64,000 bases of DNA from Wolfiporia cocos (Eukaryota > Basidiomycota > Agaricomycetes > Polyporales > Phaeolaceae): assembly GCA_029448655.1 (NCBI GenBank), contig JACCLO010000012.1:1922001-1986000 (forward strand). Reading direction: 5' to 3'. This document shows, piece by piece, positions 1-11,286 of the stretch. The position numbers were made by a program, and so were the translations under genes. Under the pieces are notes generated by a model, which did not search any database, was not told where the DNA came from, and saw nothing but the letters and a program-made list of their open reading frames with translations. Position 1 is the stretch's first letter, and each line of letters begins with the position of its first letter.

Positions 1-803
1 GAGTATAGCAGACTGAGCAGCGCACCCATGGCTCAAGCGCTCAAGACCCAGGTACTGTGCGGATGATGATGGGACCGGTCGCAGTATGGCAGCTCAGACC
101 AACCGCGGTGGCAGATTGACGTTAGCGTGGACAATGACCAGGTTTATGCCTCTGGTTAGCCACCTCAAGGAGAGAGAGAGAGGGAGAGAGAGCATGAGTA
201 TGCCCATGTCTACTCAGCTTTTCCATGGTCCCGACAGGATATTCTGACATACGGAGACTCGGACCAGAAGTGCATGTGATATCTCCGGACGGATGCTGTC
301 TAATCATATCCTAAAAACGTTCCTGGTGGCTTGGAATGTCGAACGAAACATCACATCTCGGATAAGATATGGATTTTGCAAAACACTGGTTTGTCAAGCG
401 AGATGAGTAGAAAATACCGGACGGTGGCGGCGGGAGTTCCCAACACAATGCGAACGGCGACGTGACTGCGAACGGCGACGTGACTGACGCGTACTGTCAC
501 GTCACACAAGGACTTCAGCCAGACCTGTTTGTTGTTATATCAAGTTTTCAACTGTTGCGTCTATATATCGTCGGCTTTGCTAGTCCTCCTCTTCCATTGC
601 AGCTGGAATTCAACAGCTTTAGACTAGTTGTGATGACCTGCTAGCCCATATCACGCCTTGATTGACCGATGGCGCTCATCTCAAGTTATCCCCGTATTCG
701 CGCAACGCCGCAACCCCTTCTGATGTAAATAGCCGTACTCTGGCTTGCGTAGACCGAGGGCGAACGTCTACAAACACCTACCGCGCGGTGTTCCTCTGCA
801 ACA
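1..803. other. upstream region without a supportable gene
   Basis: I see no gene here, only short open frames with no recognisable motif. The stretch ends at the start codon of the hydrolase gene at 804 and probably holds its promoter. A TATATA stretch at about 551-556 lies 250 bp upstream of that ATG, far for a core TATA box. A GA-rich microsatellite lies at about 168-196 and an exact 18-bp duplication at 450-485. Confidence 0.5.
450..485. repeat. 18-bp direct duplication
   Basis: An 18-bp unit beginning GCGAACGGCGACG occurs twice head to tail at 450-467 and 468-485 without a mismatch. It lies about 320 bp upstream of the hydrolase start codon. It could duplicate a transcription-factor site, since each copy contains CGACGTGAC, but nothing else supports that. 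Confidence 0.7.
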
Positions 804-2983
804 ATGGTCTCATTCATCGTCCTCGGCGTAGTGCCCGCGGCCCTCGCAATCCTGCTCAACCTCTTCTTTAGCCGATACTTCCGTCCCAAGCTGTATTTCG
901 CGGAATCACCTGTCTCCGTAACTGTAAAGGACTCGCCAGGATCGAAGAAAGCGAAGCAAGAGTCCCTGCGGACATTCATCGAGACCAGGTGCCCGAGTCT
1001 ACTTAGGGAGTTCCGCCCAGTATGGTGGCTATTCAGGTTCGTCAGCTTGCCCAATCAGACGAGGAGCTGTTGGCAACTAGTTACTTCCTGCGTAACGTAG
1101 CGGGCACTTGCAGACCGGGTACTCCGTCGTCGGTGATTTCACCAAGGTGGACAAGGTTGAGTACGAGCGGTGAGCCGGCGTCCGTGAAAATCTCGGCGAG
1201 AATCCTTCTGAGCGCAGGGAACTATGCAGAACATCACTTCGTACAGTAGATGGTGGTACACTGTGAGTAAGCCGATCTGTCTCGATGACTTGGAAGATGG
1301 AATGGGGGGACAAACATTCCTATCATGCACTTCTTGGAACTGTCGGTGGCATGGAGCGAGGCGGCCCAATGGCTGAATTCCGGTTAATCCGTGCAAATGC
1401 CGATAATAGAGCAGCGGGGCCTTTGTGCTTGTGAAACATCGGAAACCCAATACTCTAGCGGGTGAAGCATACAGAACGAAGTTGGGAAACATGAAGACAT
1501 GCGAGCCGCTGAACCTGTGTACTGTGCTTGTGATGTCTCAACCTTCAATTATGATTGCTGGTAGCTCGAAGGGATCTTACCCAACTCTATCAGCTCCTTG
1601 CATACAGTAACTGCACCCAATAGTCAAAGTCTCCGGGGTTGGAGCATCGCGAGAATGCTCTTCCTGTTCAAATTTGTCCTGATCAATGTGCTCAATGCGT
1701 TTGTTGGTTTCACTGTGCAGGGGACTTGATTTCACTCCACCACAATCTGAACGCAAGCTCAGCGATGACACACCCATAGCTGTAGTGCTGCATGGACTGA
1801 CAGGTGGTACGTCGATCACAGCTAGCACTTAGCCAGCCAGGTCAATTGAGGTCCATAGGCTCACACGAGTCGTACGTGCGCGCCGTCCTCGCCCCGGTTT
1901 GCACTCCAAAGGAGCAAGGTGGGCTGGGATATCGCGCGGTCGTCGTCAATTTTCGCGGATGTAAGCCAATATACACTGCACCTCCCTCGTTAGGCTTACT
2001 ATGTTGCTTTGCACTGACAGGTGCCGGCGTGCCTATAACAAGTCCGCAGCTCTACTCTGCCGGACATACGGAGGATATACGCGTTGCGGTGTACTATATC
2101 CGGAAAAAGTATCCGCGCGCACCTCTTCTTGGATTGGGCTTCTCGCTCGGTGCGAATGTACTTGTGCGGTACCTCTCTGAGGAAGGGGATAACAGCCGTC
2201 TCTCGTCTGCGTGCGTGCTGGCATGTGTAAGCTGGAGTCATCTACGTCGTTTGTAGATCTAATATTGATGTTCGTTTGACAGCCCTGGGACCTCCTCGCG
2301 AACAGCATAGCGTGAGTAGATATTTCCCTAGCGAACAGATAGGCCACTAACGCACACTCAGCCTCGAAGGTCGCTGGTTCCACCGCAAAGTCTATTCCAG
2401 CGCACTCGGCACAAACCTGCAAAGTGTCGTCAAGCGCCACGCGTCCGCCCTCCTCAAGTTCCCGTCCCACCCCGTCGGCCAGGCGGTCACGCCATGCCTC
2501 GCGCTGCAAGCTCCCACCATGGAGGCGTTCGACAACACGTTCAACCGAATTGCGGGCGGGTCGTCTCCGCCGTTCCCGTTCCCGTCCGCGCAGGCGTACT
2601 ACGTGTGGGCATCGAGCCACGACCGCCTCTCGGCCGTTCGTGTGCCGCTGCTTGCGCTCAACACGGCGGACGATCCAATTGTGCAGGTGCTTCCCGTCGA
2701 GGCGGGTGGGAATGGCTTCGTTGCGTTCGCTGTGACGCGTAAGGGAGGACATTTGGGCTGGTTTCAGGCCGGGAAGCGCCGCTGGTTCAGCAAACCGGTG
2801 GTGGAATGGCTGCGTGCGGTGGGCGAGGACGTAGTGGGGAACGTGAGAAAGGGAAAGGCGCTGCGGGAAGTGGATGGATTTATCAAGGAGATGGGCAGGG
2901 ATGATATTGGTTGTATGGAGCTTGAGGTTGGCAGGCGCGTTGCGGGCGTTGAGGGACAAGAGGGTGTGCTTGCTGGCTTGTAA
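804..2983 (+). CDS. Eeb1/ABHD1-3-type alpha/beta-hydrolase (ester synthase/esterase), 8 exons
   Basis: Predicted serine hydrolase of the yeast Eeb1/Eht1 - animal ABHD1/3 - bacterial YheT family; the yeast members make and cleave medium-chain fatty-acid ethyl esters. Exons 804-1036, 1101-1169, 1218-1262, 1721-1806, 1859-1960, 2021-2226, 2283-2311 and 2362-2983 join through GT-AG introns into one frame of 463 residues. Residues ~3-21 form a hydrophobic helix, so the enzyme is probably membrane-anchored. The oxyanion stretch HGLTGGSHESY lies at ~140-150. The nucleophile elbow GFSLGA places Ser at ~220. The last exon supplies the acid (second Asp of TADDP, ~361) and the His (KGGHLGW, ~387), so the triad is complete. 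Intron 1263-1720 (458 bp) is far longer than the others (48-64 bp). The ATG at 804 is chosen because it directly precedes the helix. The family is firm; the substrate is inferred. Confidence 0.9.
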
Positions 2984-3513
2984 AGACGAACACTCTCCTC
3001 GTCAGGCAACGTTAAACTTCACTGGGAATGATTGGGGAGCGATGTATACAGCTCCTATATGTTTAAGCTACGCATGTGTCTGTGTCCCTAAGCGTCGTCC
3101 ATGGCACTGTTTGTCGGCCGTAGCCTGTAGGTGTGGCTTCACGAGCGCTCACCGGCTAGACGCTCAAGATAAACGTCGGGATCGATCTGCGTATCGATCG
3201 CATATCCTCAGGCCTAACATAACATCAATCGAGTCCCAAAGTCAGTCATCACACTCATTCACAGCACGGTTCATATCTTCGTAGTTCCATATAATGGACC
3301 GTCTTGTTTAAAATAGGGTTTGAGAATGTCCCTCCGAGGCTTGGATTCTTCTGATATTCTCCGCAGCCAAAAATGAAGATGACTCGACCAGCAGGCTATT
3401 AAATCATCTGCCCGAGCGATTGCTATTAACTCGCTCGGGGGCCGACAAGCAGTTACAATACGCGGGCGCATATTGACCTCTTGACATCTCACATAGCCGG
3501 ACGATTGTTCAAG
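2984..3513. other. intergenic spacer
   Basis: This spacer lies between the hydrolase stop codon and the start of the acetyltransferase, both on the + strand. I see no motif-bearing frame. It must hold the 3' end of the first gene and the promoter of the second. Confidence 0.5.
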
Positions 3514-4714
3514 ATGTCAGCATACGGTGCGATTGCTGGTCGTGCTACGTCGGAAGTGCTGCCATCCACATTGTGGCGCCCGCTCAAAGCCGTGGACGCA
3601 TCGAATCAACCAGGCTATGTGACTATTCATCACCTTACACTCTCCACCGCCAAAGCACTCCCTGGGCTGGTCGAGTACTTGCACAAGGTTTTCGCGGATG
3701 AACTGGAGCGTGGCCTGACATATCCGCAAGAGATCCTGCCTGGCGAAACATATACACTCGCAGCATTTGAAGCATACTACTTTGCTGCGGACGTCCTTAT
3801 TGCAGTACTGGAGGAAGACAAAAGTACGAGTACGGCAATCGAGAACGGGGCGATCGTGCAATACGATATCGCGAAGGCGGCACGAGGGAGGAGCTGGGAG
3901 GAATGCGTCGCTGGATGCTACTATGTGGGTGTACTGTGCAATGAGCGATCGAGTTTTTCCACCGATTGACGAGCTGTGTGGCAGGTCAAACCAAACTATC
4001 CAGGGCGATCATCTCATGTGAGTGTCAAGCCTCCAGACACTGCAGTGACTTTACAGTGGAGTTTGTCCCGGTATGCTTCAAGGCTGCGGCCTGATTTTGC
4101 TTCGCACATTATGCTATGTTGCGCTTCTCAATCGCAGCAGCATCCAGTCGAGATGGGCCCTCACAGATTCTGTTTCTTGGCTTTGCTAACGCACTGGCAA
4201 CAGATCTGCAACGCAGGATTCCTCGTGCCGCCTGCTATGCGTGCCAAGGGAGTAGGCAAGCTTCTCGCCCGGTCTTTCATGCACTATGCTCCGCGCCTTG
4301 GGTACGAGGCGAGTGTGTTCAACCTCGTCTACGTCAACAACATTGCGAGTGTACGGTGAGTGATTCGGTCCCCCTGCTCGTTCTCCTGCTGTCGTGGCCT
4401 ATGGAGCCCACGCCATCTGCCTACGAGCGTACAAGCACCGTCAGCTCTTCTTGGTTCTCACGCACATGCTCGAGTGTACGTCATTCAGTACGGGCGGGTC
4501 TTTGCCACAAAACCTTCGCGACCATTTTGTATTGAGAACGTATGTCTGACGTACTCGTGCTCGCGTTGCTTCACGCAGGCTCTGGGAATCCCTTGGCTTT
4601 ACGAAGGCTGGACTCATCCCCCGCGCGGGGCGACTAAAGAAGGCAGATAGCAACCCCGGCGAGGAGTTTGTCGACGCATGGGTATTCTATCACCGCTTTG
4701 AGGAGGCCCGGTGA
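3514..4714 (+). CDS. GNAT-family N-acetyltransferase, Mpr1-like, 4 exons
   Basis: Predicted acetyl-CoA-dependent N-acetyltransferase resembling yeast Mpr1, which acetylates toxic proline analogues and intermediates of proline/arginine metabolism. Exons 3514-3924, 3985-4017, 4204-4355 and 4579-4714 join in frame to 243 residues. The acetyl-CoA binding motif A is visible as VPPAMRAKGVGKLLA in exon 3 (R-x-x-G-x-G/A type, about residues 152-166), preceded by the family block YPGRSSHICNAGF across the 11-codon exon 2. The C-terminal block LWESLGFTKAGLIP is the usual GNAT motif B region. The ATG at 3514 is the first in the frame; an upstream in-frame extension has no ATG. The spacing of 530 bp from the hydrolase suggests independent transcription. 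The fold is firm; the acceptor substrate is inferred from family resemblance only. Confidence 0.85.
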
Positions 4715-7700
4715 CACTATGGGTCGCTCGCATTGGCCAAGGGTATCACACATGCACAATGCGTGTTCGCGAAGCGTACTGACGTTCCAGGGTACTCGGG
4801 AGGCTGTACAATTTGTGACTGCAGCTATTGTGGTGCGCCAGCGCCCGCTTACAAGTACAGATGACGCATTGTTTCTAGGAGATGTGGGTGTCAGTGTCTC
4901 ATCAAAATGCCCCGCAGTGGCGAGAACTGGCAACACGATAGATGGATTCCTTGATGCGCCGGTGACACCGACTGTCCGTGATTGTTGTCACGCATTCCAC
5001 ACAGGCGAGCAGTCCGCCCGCCGATCAGTGCTTTGCGTCCTGTCCCATCAGGGGTATCAGAAGGCGCTAATGGTCCGCGCGCAGATTGCGATGGCTCTCA
5101 AAATCTCACCGCCTTGATCACATCACCCCGCGGGCTGCGGCCGGGAATCAATCGCGACAGCGATCGCCACCACGCATGGTGCACATGCCCCGGCTGCGTC
5201 GCGTTGTGGGCAGGTGCACCGGCGGCAACTCGAGGGCACTTCTGAATTGAGGTCGAGATTTCGTGCGGGCTTCAGAAGCGGCCGCTCGCTCCGCGCCTCG
5301 GAGGTCGTGCCTCCATGACGCGCTGGGCGCCCCCCCCGTTCACTTTGCCAAATGAAGGTGCATTTCCGAGCTATCGAGCGGCAAGGGTGGCGCCAGACAC
5401 CCCCTCGCAGACGCCGCTTTCACGTTCTGCTGCAGCCCGCGTGTACATGTTCGCCGCAAGTGTTTTGGAGCGCAGTCGTAGAGACGCTGCGTGGGCACAC
5501 CGACAGCTGCGGCGAAGGATGCAGCGCCTCACTATGGGAATATCTGACTGTATGAAGCCAGTTTTGCAGACGCAGTGGTACGTTCGCCACGTGAAATGCT
5601 GTAACACCACTACGTCTCGACCACAGGCTGTACCACATGACGCGCAACGAAGACGGCCCCACGCCCTGATTATGCAGTGAACTGTGTGAGTGGTCGTGTT
5701 TTGATTCAATGTGTAAGATGAACGTGGAGTTGGTCTTGTGGTTCAGAAACAATCTAATACAGTGCTCAAGCAGTATTGCTGTTCGTGCAATTGGAGCAGC
5801 TGGGATGCATGGAGTCCGCACTGTTGGAGCGGCACTCACTACTCTCCGTCGTTTGATCCCCAATCAACAGACACTGCCTCACGCACATTGCAGTGTCCGT
5901 CCTCCCATCTCTGGAAGGACGCTAGTCTTCAGTGTACCACCGGGAGACTACATGCACATGTAGGCGGGTGATGTGATGCATGCATGCACGCTCTATCTCA
6001 CAGCTCTAGGTCAGTGAGTCTGACTTCCTGCCTGATTCGACATGGCCATAACGCTGCATGAAAGGCAAATCCACGAGCCATCACCCGTGATCGTGAGCTC
6101 CCACAGTCAGGGAGAGGAATACCGCTTCCATGATTGCTCCGAACACTGCTCTCCGGCGAAGGACTCACCAACTGCGCTGACCCTCTTATCGAGTGTATAA
6201 GTTGCTCAAGCCTCAACATCTTGTCCCCACAACGTTGCGCGGACTGAGCAATCGGATGGGGCGAATTGTGGAAAGAGTGCGAATGATACTCACAGAAGAT
6301 GCAAACTTCCGTGCAACCGAAGTTATCAGAGTGCCCCTATCGAACACCACACAAATCAGGGTGTGCTGCGTGAAGCTGGCAGGACCGTTCCACCCGTACG
6401 GTCATGACATGGAAGCCGTCTGCTAATCTGCCGTTCTAATGCATTAGCCTGCATGACGAGCGGTACAGAATCTGATATGGGCACACAACGTGTCCCGTGC
6501 CGTATGCATCAGCACGTTGTCTCACCGGACGCTGGTAAGAAGGCTAAGGCTAATTCAAACTTTCCGAAAGCTAACGACGCCTGGTGCTGCCCAGGCTGTG
6601 AGGTAACAGAAGGACCGTGGACGCCGTGCTCGATATTACGTACAAGCCTATTCCAAATCCCTGGATTGGTGGTAAACGGAATAGCCAGCTGAAGCTGAGC
6701 ACGAGTGCAGCGACGGCTCAGAAGTCGCAAGAGAAGACCAGGAACCTATACGCCACGACGGCCAGATCTGCTCGAGTCAGAGATATGATCTTACGCGAAC
6801 ATGCATAGATGGGATCACCGCATGCGATGTGGCCATAGGATGCGTATGCACATGTACTCTCTCGGTATCCGGCTAGTCCCTCGATATGCGGTCACCGACG
6901 GCACCGCACAAAAGCAGCGGTAGCGGGTACAGTGTCCGCATACGCATACCAATACGTATGTGCAGATCCCGGCGGTCATGAATTGACTGACGGGCTGCGG
7001 GACGATCCCGTCAGTGTCTCGGCTGCTACGCTGCGCAGGGTCATCAGTGGCGGTCCGTGCGCACCTCGCTACACCGTCGACGCGCAGGCTGCATGGCAGC
7101 AATGCCTGATATATGCAAATGTACGATATGCCGATATGTGTAAATGCATGATATGCTGATATATGTAAATGGCTAGATCCCATAGATACAGCATCGCTTT
7201 CGAGGGTCCATCGCGGATGGCAATAAATATAGCTGCTGTTACGGCAGCCTCAATGTCCAGATGCAGATTGTGGCACTGTTCGCGGCGATAGTGCGCAGGG
7301 TCTGAGCCCACTGTCTCTTCAGACTCTTGCCGCTGTAAGTAAATACAAACGCTATAGTATGCAGAAGCATGAGCATACCCGAGAGCATCGATAGAAGAAT
7401 CAGTAGATGCGGAGACGTCACTGTGCGAACGCACTAAGAGAAGGCTATCGGCATATCTGGTTGCTGGAATGCAAAAAGGCACTAAGGAACGACATTGGGA
7501 AGCACGACTTGAGCCGAAATTGAATGCAGGCTGTCTTCCTTGCATTTTTCGTTGTATTCGGCTGTTTTCGAGCTGGAAAATGGAGATTCTGAAATCGCCA
7601 CATCTTTGCAGCGCTCGAAGCAGAATAATTGACACAAAGAGGCGTGGAAATCTGCGTGCATCAATGGCAACCATCGCAAACTAAACCCGAGCGCGGCGCT

Positions 7701-10103
7701 CCGACAACAAGCAGCTTAGAAGGGATGCCTCAAGACCATTCCTCGACTAACAGGCACGGAGCGATCCCCTTTAAGGCATCACAATAGGACCAAGGCAGAG
7801 ACAATGCCTTGTCTGAACCGCTTTTTCGGGACCGGTGCCACACCACGGACACAACCTGTGCAGAGAATGGAAGCGATGCAGCAGAGCGATCAAAAACGTG
7901 CTCGCCCCGCCATTATCCCATCAATGCATGCAACTTACATATTCTCCCGATCAGCTCGACGCACCCCGCACGTTTCCGCTTCGGGTAGGCGGTACGCGAC
8001 GCGACGCGGGCAGACACAATCACGGGCCGGCGTACAAGCTGGAGGGCGGCGAAATTTGTGTGAGGGGGCCGCCGCTCGTGACTGGATCGCTAGAGGGCGG
8101 ACTCTGCCGCTGCTGCTCTTTGGCCTTGCCTTATCGATGCGCTAGACTTTGGGATGGAGCGACTGGGACGTTTAGCGTGGGCCACGAGTGATCGCAGCGT
8201 GTTTCGTGCGATCGTGGCAGGACATGATCATTACAGTGCACCGTTCGACTTGGCTCAGCCGGGCACGCCCTGGCCGTGTACGCTTGGAGTGTACGAGTAC
8301 GGCCGGCGGCTAAGCGAGCGCGTTGCGCGGTTGCGGCCTCGAGGCGGGGTCAACGCTTTGCAGTCGAGCTGCAGCGCAAGATGGGAACAACATGACAGCG
8401 CGGCAGCACGCAGCTCGACAGCCTGCATCGACGCACCGGCGGATGGCGCGCCTGGGCCCGCCCGACAATGCTGGACTGTCAGTCATCGCACAGGGCGCAT
8501 GATATGCGCGTCGCCGAGGAGACCCTAGATGACATGCTCACGTACGTGGGACCTACTGCCCGTCATCGAGACTGAATGGGCCTGTGCGCGGTCGGGCACC
8601 CTTCGGGGACTCCGATCAGCATCAGGAAGTGAGGGATCAGAGGTGCATGTGCCTCTGTCGCTGGGCCATACGTACGGCTGACGGACAGTGTCTACCACGT
8701 CTGGGGCAAAGGCATAAAACAGCTATGACGTCCGTCGCTCAAATGTCTGGCACGGCGGGGCGGGCGGATGCTGGAACACAGCAGGAAAACGGAAGTGCAG
8801 TCTCTTTGCCCACGGAGTCCGAGCCATCATCGGAGACACAGCTCGGACCGGGAGGCCACATGCCCACGGGCTGGCGTTCAGTAGACTCCGCATCGCACGC
8901 CCACAACGACGTAGGCCGGATTTGCCGCGCTAGCCAGCGCGATCAGACTTCCGATGGAACACACGCGGCTCGCCAGCACTCCCGAGCCGCCTGTCCGGGG
9001 CAGGGCACGACAATGTCCCTACCGTAATGGGCTCAGACGGGGTGCCAGGGCAGCCGCGGCTCTGGCTGGAAAACGGAGCGTCCTGCGCGTTGTGCTCGGG
9101 TGCGCGATTTGCCTGCGGCTAGTGTGTGTGCGCGCACCAGGCTGCGCGGATGACAGATAGGAGGCGTTGGCACAGGGCGCGCCGTCATCGCCGCCCTGCG
9201 CAGGCCCGCTGGCGGCCCTTGGGAGCCACAGGAACGGCCACCACGCTGCCTGCGCGCTGCAAAAGAAACATCCGCCGCCACGGCGGGCGATCGCGCGGGA
9301 TCGTTCCTGCTTCCCGTGCTATCAGCGCGGCAGCGCCGCACCAGGAGATCTGAAATCGTCATCGCCATGGCTTGTGTCCATGCATCCGGATAGCGAGCGT
9401 ACAACGTTTCGGACGATCTCCCTCCCCCTCTGAGCGTGCGGCCAGCCATGGTCTCCCTCGCGGGAGCAGAGCGGCTGTGGATATCCCCCGCAGGCGAGTG
9501 GTCCGCGGATGGGCAACAGGGACCGCGACCAGGTGGCCCGCCGTTGCCGAATGCTGCCGCCCCGCTCGTCGCGACGAAATCCTTCAGATGGGAAATTTCG
9601 CTCGGTGATGACGATCGATCAGATCGCTTGGGGGGCCGTCGTTGGGGCGCCGCGCGGGACCGTCCAAATCCGCTCCCACCCGCAGCGGCTGCCCGCCTGT
9701 GGCTTTTCGTTCAGGCCACCGAATCGCGAGGCACACAGCCGATTTGTGGTGTTTACGACGTTTTTATTTTATTTGTCGTCAGTATTGTCTAACCTAGCCT
9801 AGAGCCTATTGCCTATACACCAAAGCAATACTGTATGGTAATGATACAACACTGTATGCGTGAGCAGTCATGATGTGTATGCAGGAGCAGAAAATGCATT
9901 GACAAAGAAAGCGAGCAAACCATGCATGCGTGCCCAGCCCAGCGAGCAAACAAGCCGCCGGCGGGTGGTATAGATATCGGTCCGTGCGTGCAACGAGCGG
10001 CGAGAGCGTGAGCGTGCGCGGGATATTAATGGCGGGCTCGGGGTGATAATAAACGGAAGATGAATGTAAGGTGAAAGCATCGCAAAGGGTCCAGTCCAGT
10101 AGA
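4715..10103. other. 5.4-kb stretch without a supportable gene
   Basis: Many open frames of 60-150 codons exist on both strands, but none shows a domain, consistent splice signals or a sensible amino-acid make-up. From about 8.0 to 9.7 kb the DNA becomes GC-rich, which lengthens random frames. A degenerate minisatellite sits at 7108-7173. I see no tRNA, no transposon ends and no LTR here. It may contain lineage-specific or decayed genes I cannot recognise. Confidence 0.4.
7108..7173. repeat. degenerate ~25-bp minisatellite, about 2.7 copies
   Basis: Units of the type GATAT-x-TGTAAATG-x repeat about every 25 bp. The first reads GATATATGCAAATGTAC, followed by two variants with TGTAAATGCAT and TGTAAATGGCT. 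The copies differ at several bases. No gene overlaps it. Confidence 0.6.
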
Positions 10104-11286
10104 TCACCACACGCATGGTACCGCGTGCGCGTACATGTCGCTGTTGCTCCTCGACGACTTCTTCGGAGCAGAGTTCGCAACGGGTTTTGTGCGGGAGGCC
10201 GATGATGATAACGATGATGACGACGATGTCGCCGATGCGGCGGCGGCAGACGCCTTGTGGGCGACGAGCGATGGTGGCGGCGGGGGCACGACGGGGGCAC
10301 TGTCGATCGCGGCGGGCGTGCCCATCGTGCTCGACGACATAATGCGCGCCGAGTTGTCGACCCACCCCGGCGGCGTCGGCGGCGATGCGGACGACGCGGG
10401 TGACGTTGACGTCGAGAACACCGCCTCGGGGGTGTCGGGGGTGTCGGGCATCGCCGCGGGCGAGCTGTGCGGCGACGGGTACGCCGCCGAGGGATTGATC
10501 GGCGGGGGCACGGGCTTCGGCGGCGACGTCGACGTGGGCGACGCGCGCGCGGCGAACGACGGGTTGCCCGCGCTCGTGGACGAGTACGGCGTCGTCGACG
10601 GGACGGGCGTGGGCGCGGGCGAGGGGAGGACGTAGCTCGGATACGGCCCGTGGCCCTTGAAGTCGCGGCGCACCTTGCCCTCGAACTCCTTGAGCGCGGC
10701 GGGCTCGATGTTGAGCTGCCACTCGAGGTAGGAGCACATCTCGCGCTCCATCTGGTTGATCTCGCGGAGCGCGAACATGCCCTGCCCGACGATGGACCAC
10801 GATTTATTGGAGTACGTGTCGTCGCAGATGACCTTGGAGGCGATCATGAATGCGCTGATGAAGAGCCGGTGCCCGGACGACCCCCGCGCAGCGGGGAAGC
10901 GTGCTTTTAGCCGTTGGAGGAGGTACAGCGCCGCAAAGGTGACGGAGGAGTGCAGCCGCGTGCGGTGGAGGGCGTACGCGATGAACAGCGCGAGCGGCGG
11001 CGACGGCGCTGGCGGGGTCGCAGTGGACAGGGGCGGGAGGTCGGGGCACGCAAACAAATGCGTGACAAAGCGCGAGCACAGCTTTGCTGTCTCCTCATGC
11101 CCGTAGTATGGGTCGGGCTGGCACGGCGTCAATTGCAGGCGGCTGCTGACGCAGGGAGGGGCTCACCAAGGGATGTGATGTAGGCGCTGAGGGCCGGGAC
11201 GACGAGGACGTTGATGCAATCTTGGTACTCGAACGTCGGTATGGGGACGGGTGGCGCGCAACAGCGGGACCAGAGACAGCGGCCAT
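10104..11286 (-). CDS. Pho85-type (Pcl/Pas1-like) cyclin, 2 exons
   Basis: Predicted cyclin of the fungal Pcl family, regulatory partners of Pho85/CDK5-like kinases in G1/S progression and polarity. Exon 1 runs 11286-11167 and exon 2 11117-10104, joined by a 49-bp GT-AG intron in phase 0, giving 377 residues. The N-terminus is Ser-rich and probably flexible. The cyclin box occupies about residues 45-150, with the signature blocks YYGHEETAKLC, ALHRTRL, GHRLFISAFMIASKVICDD, YSNKSW and REINQMEREMCSYLEW. The C-terminal half is a Pro/Ser/Ala-rich tail of low complexity, as usual in basidiomycete homologues. I chose the ATG at 11286 because only that frame is in phase with exon 2 across the donor at 11166; an alternative longer frame through exon 1 is out of phase. 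Confidence 0.88.

Noticed and set aside
8584..9449. Several 120-150-codon frames on both strands
   Set aside because: They overlap one another in a GC-rich stretch, lack motifs and have no coherent splice sites.
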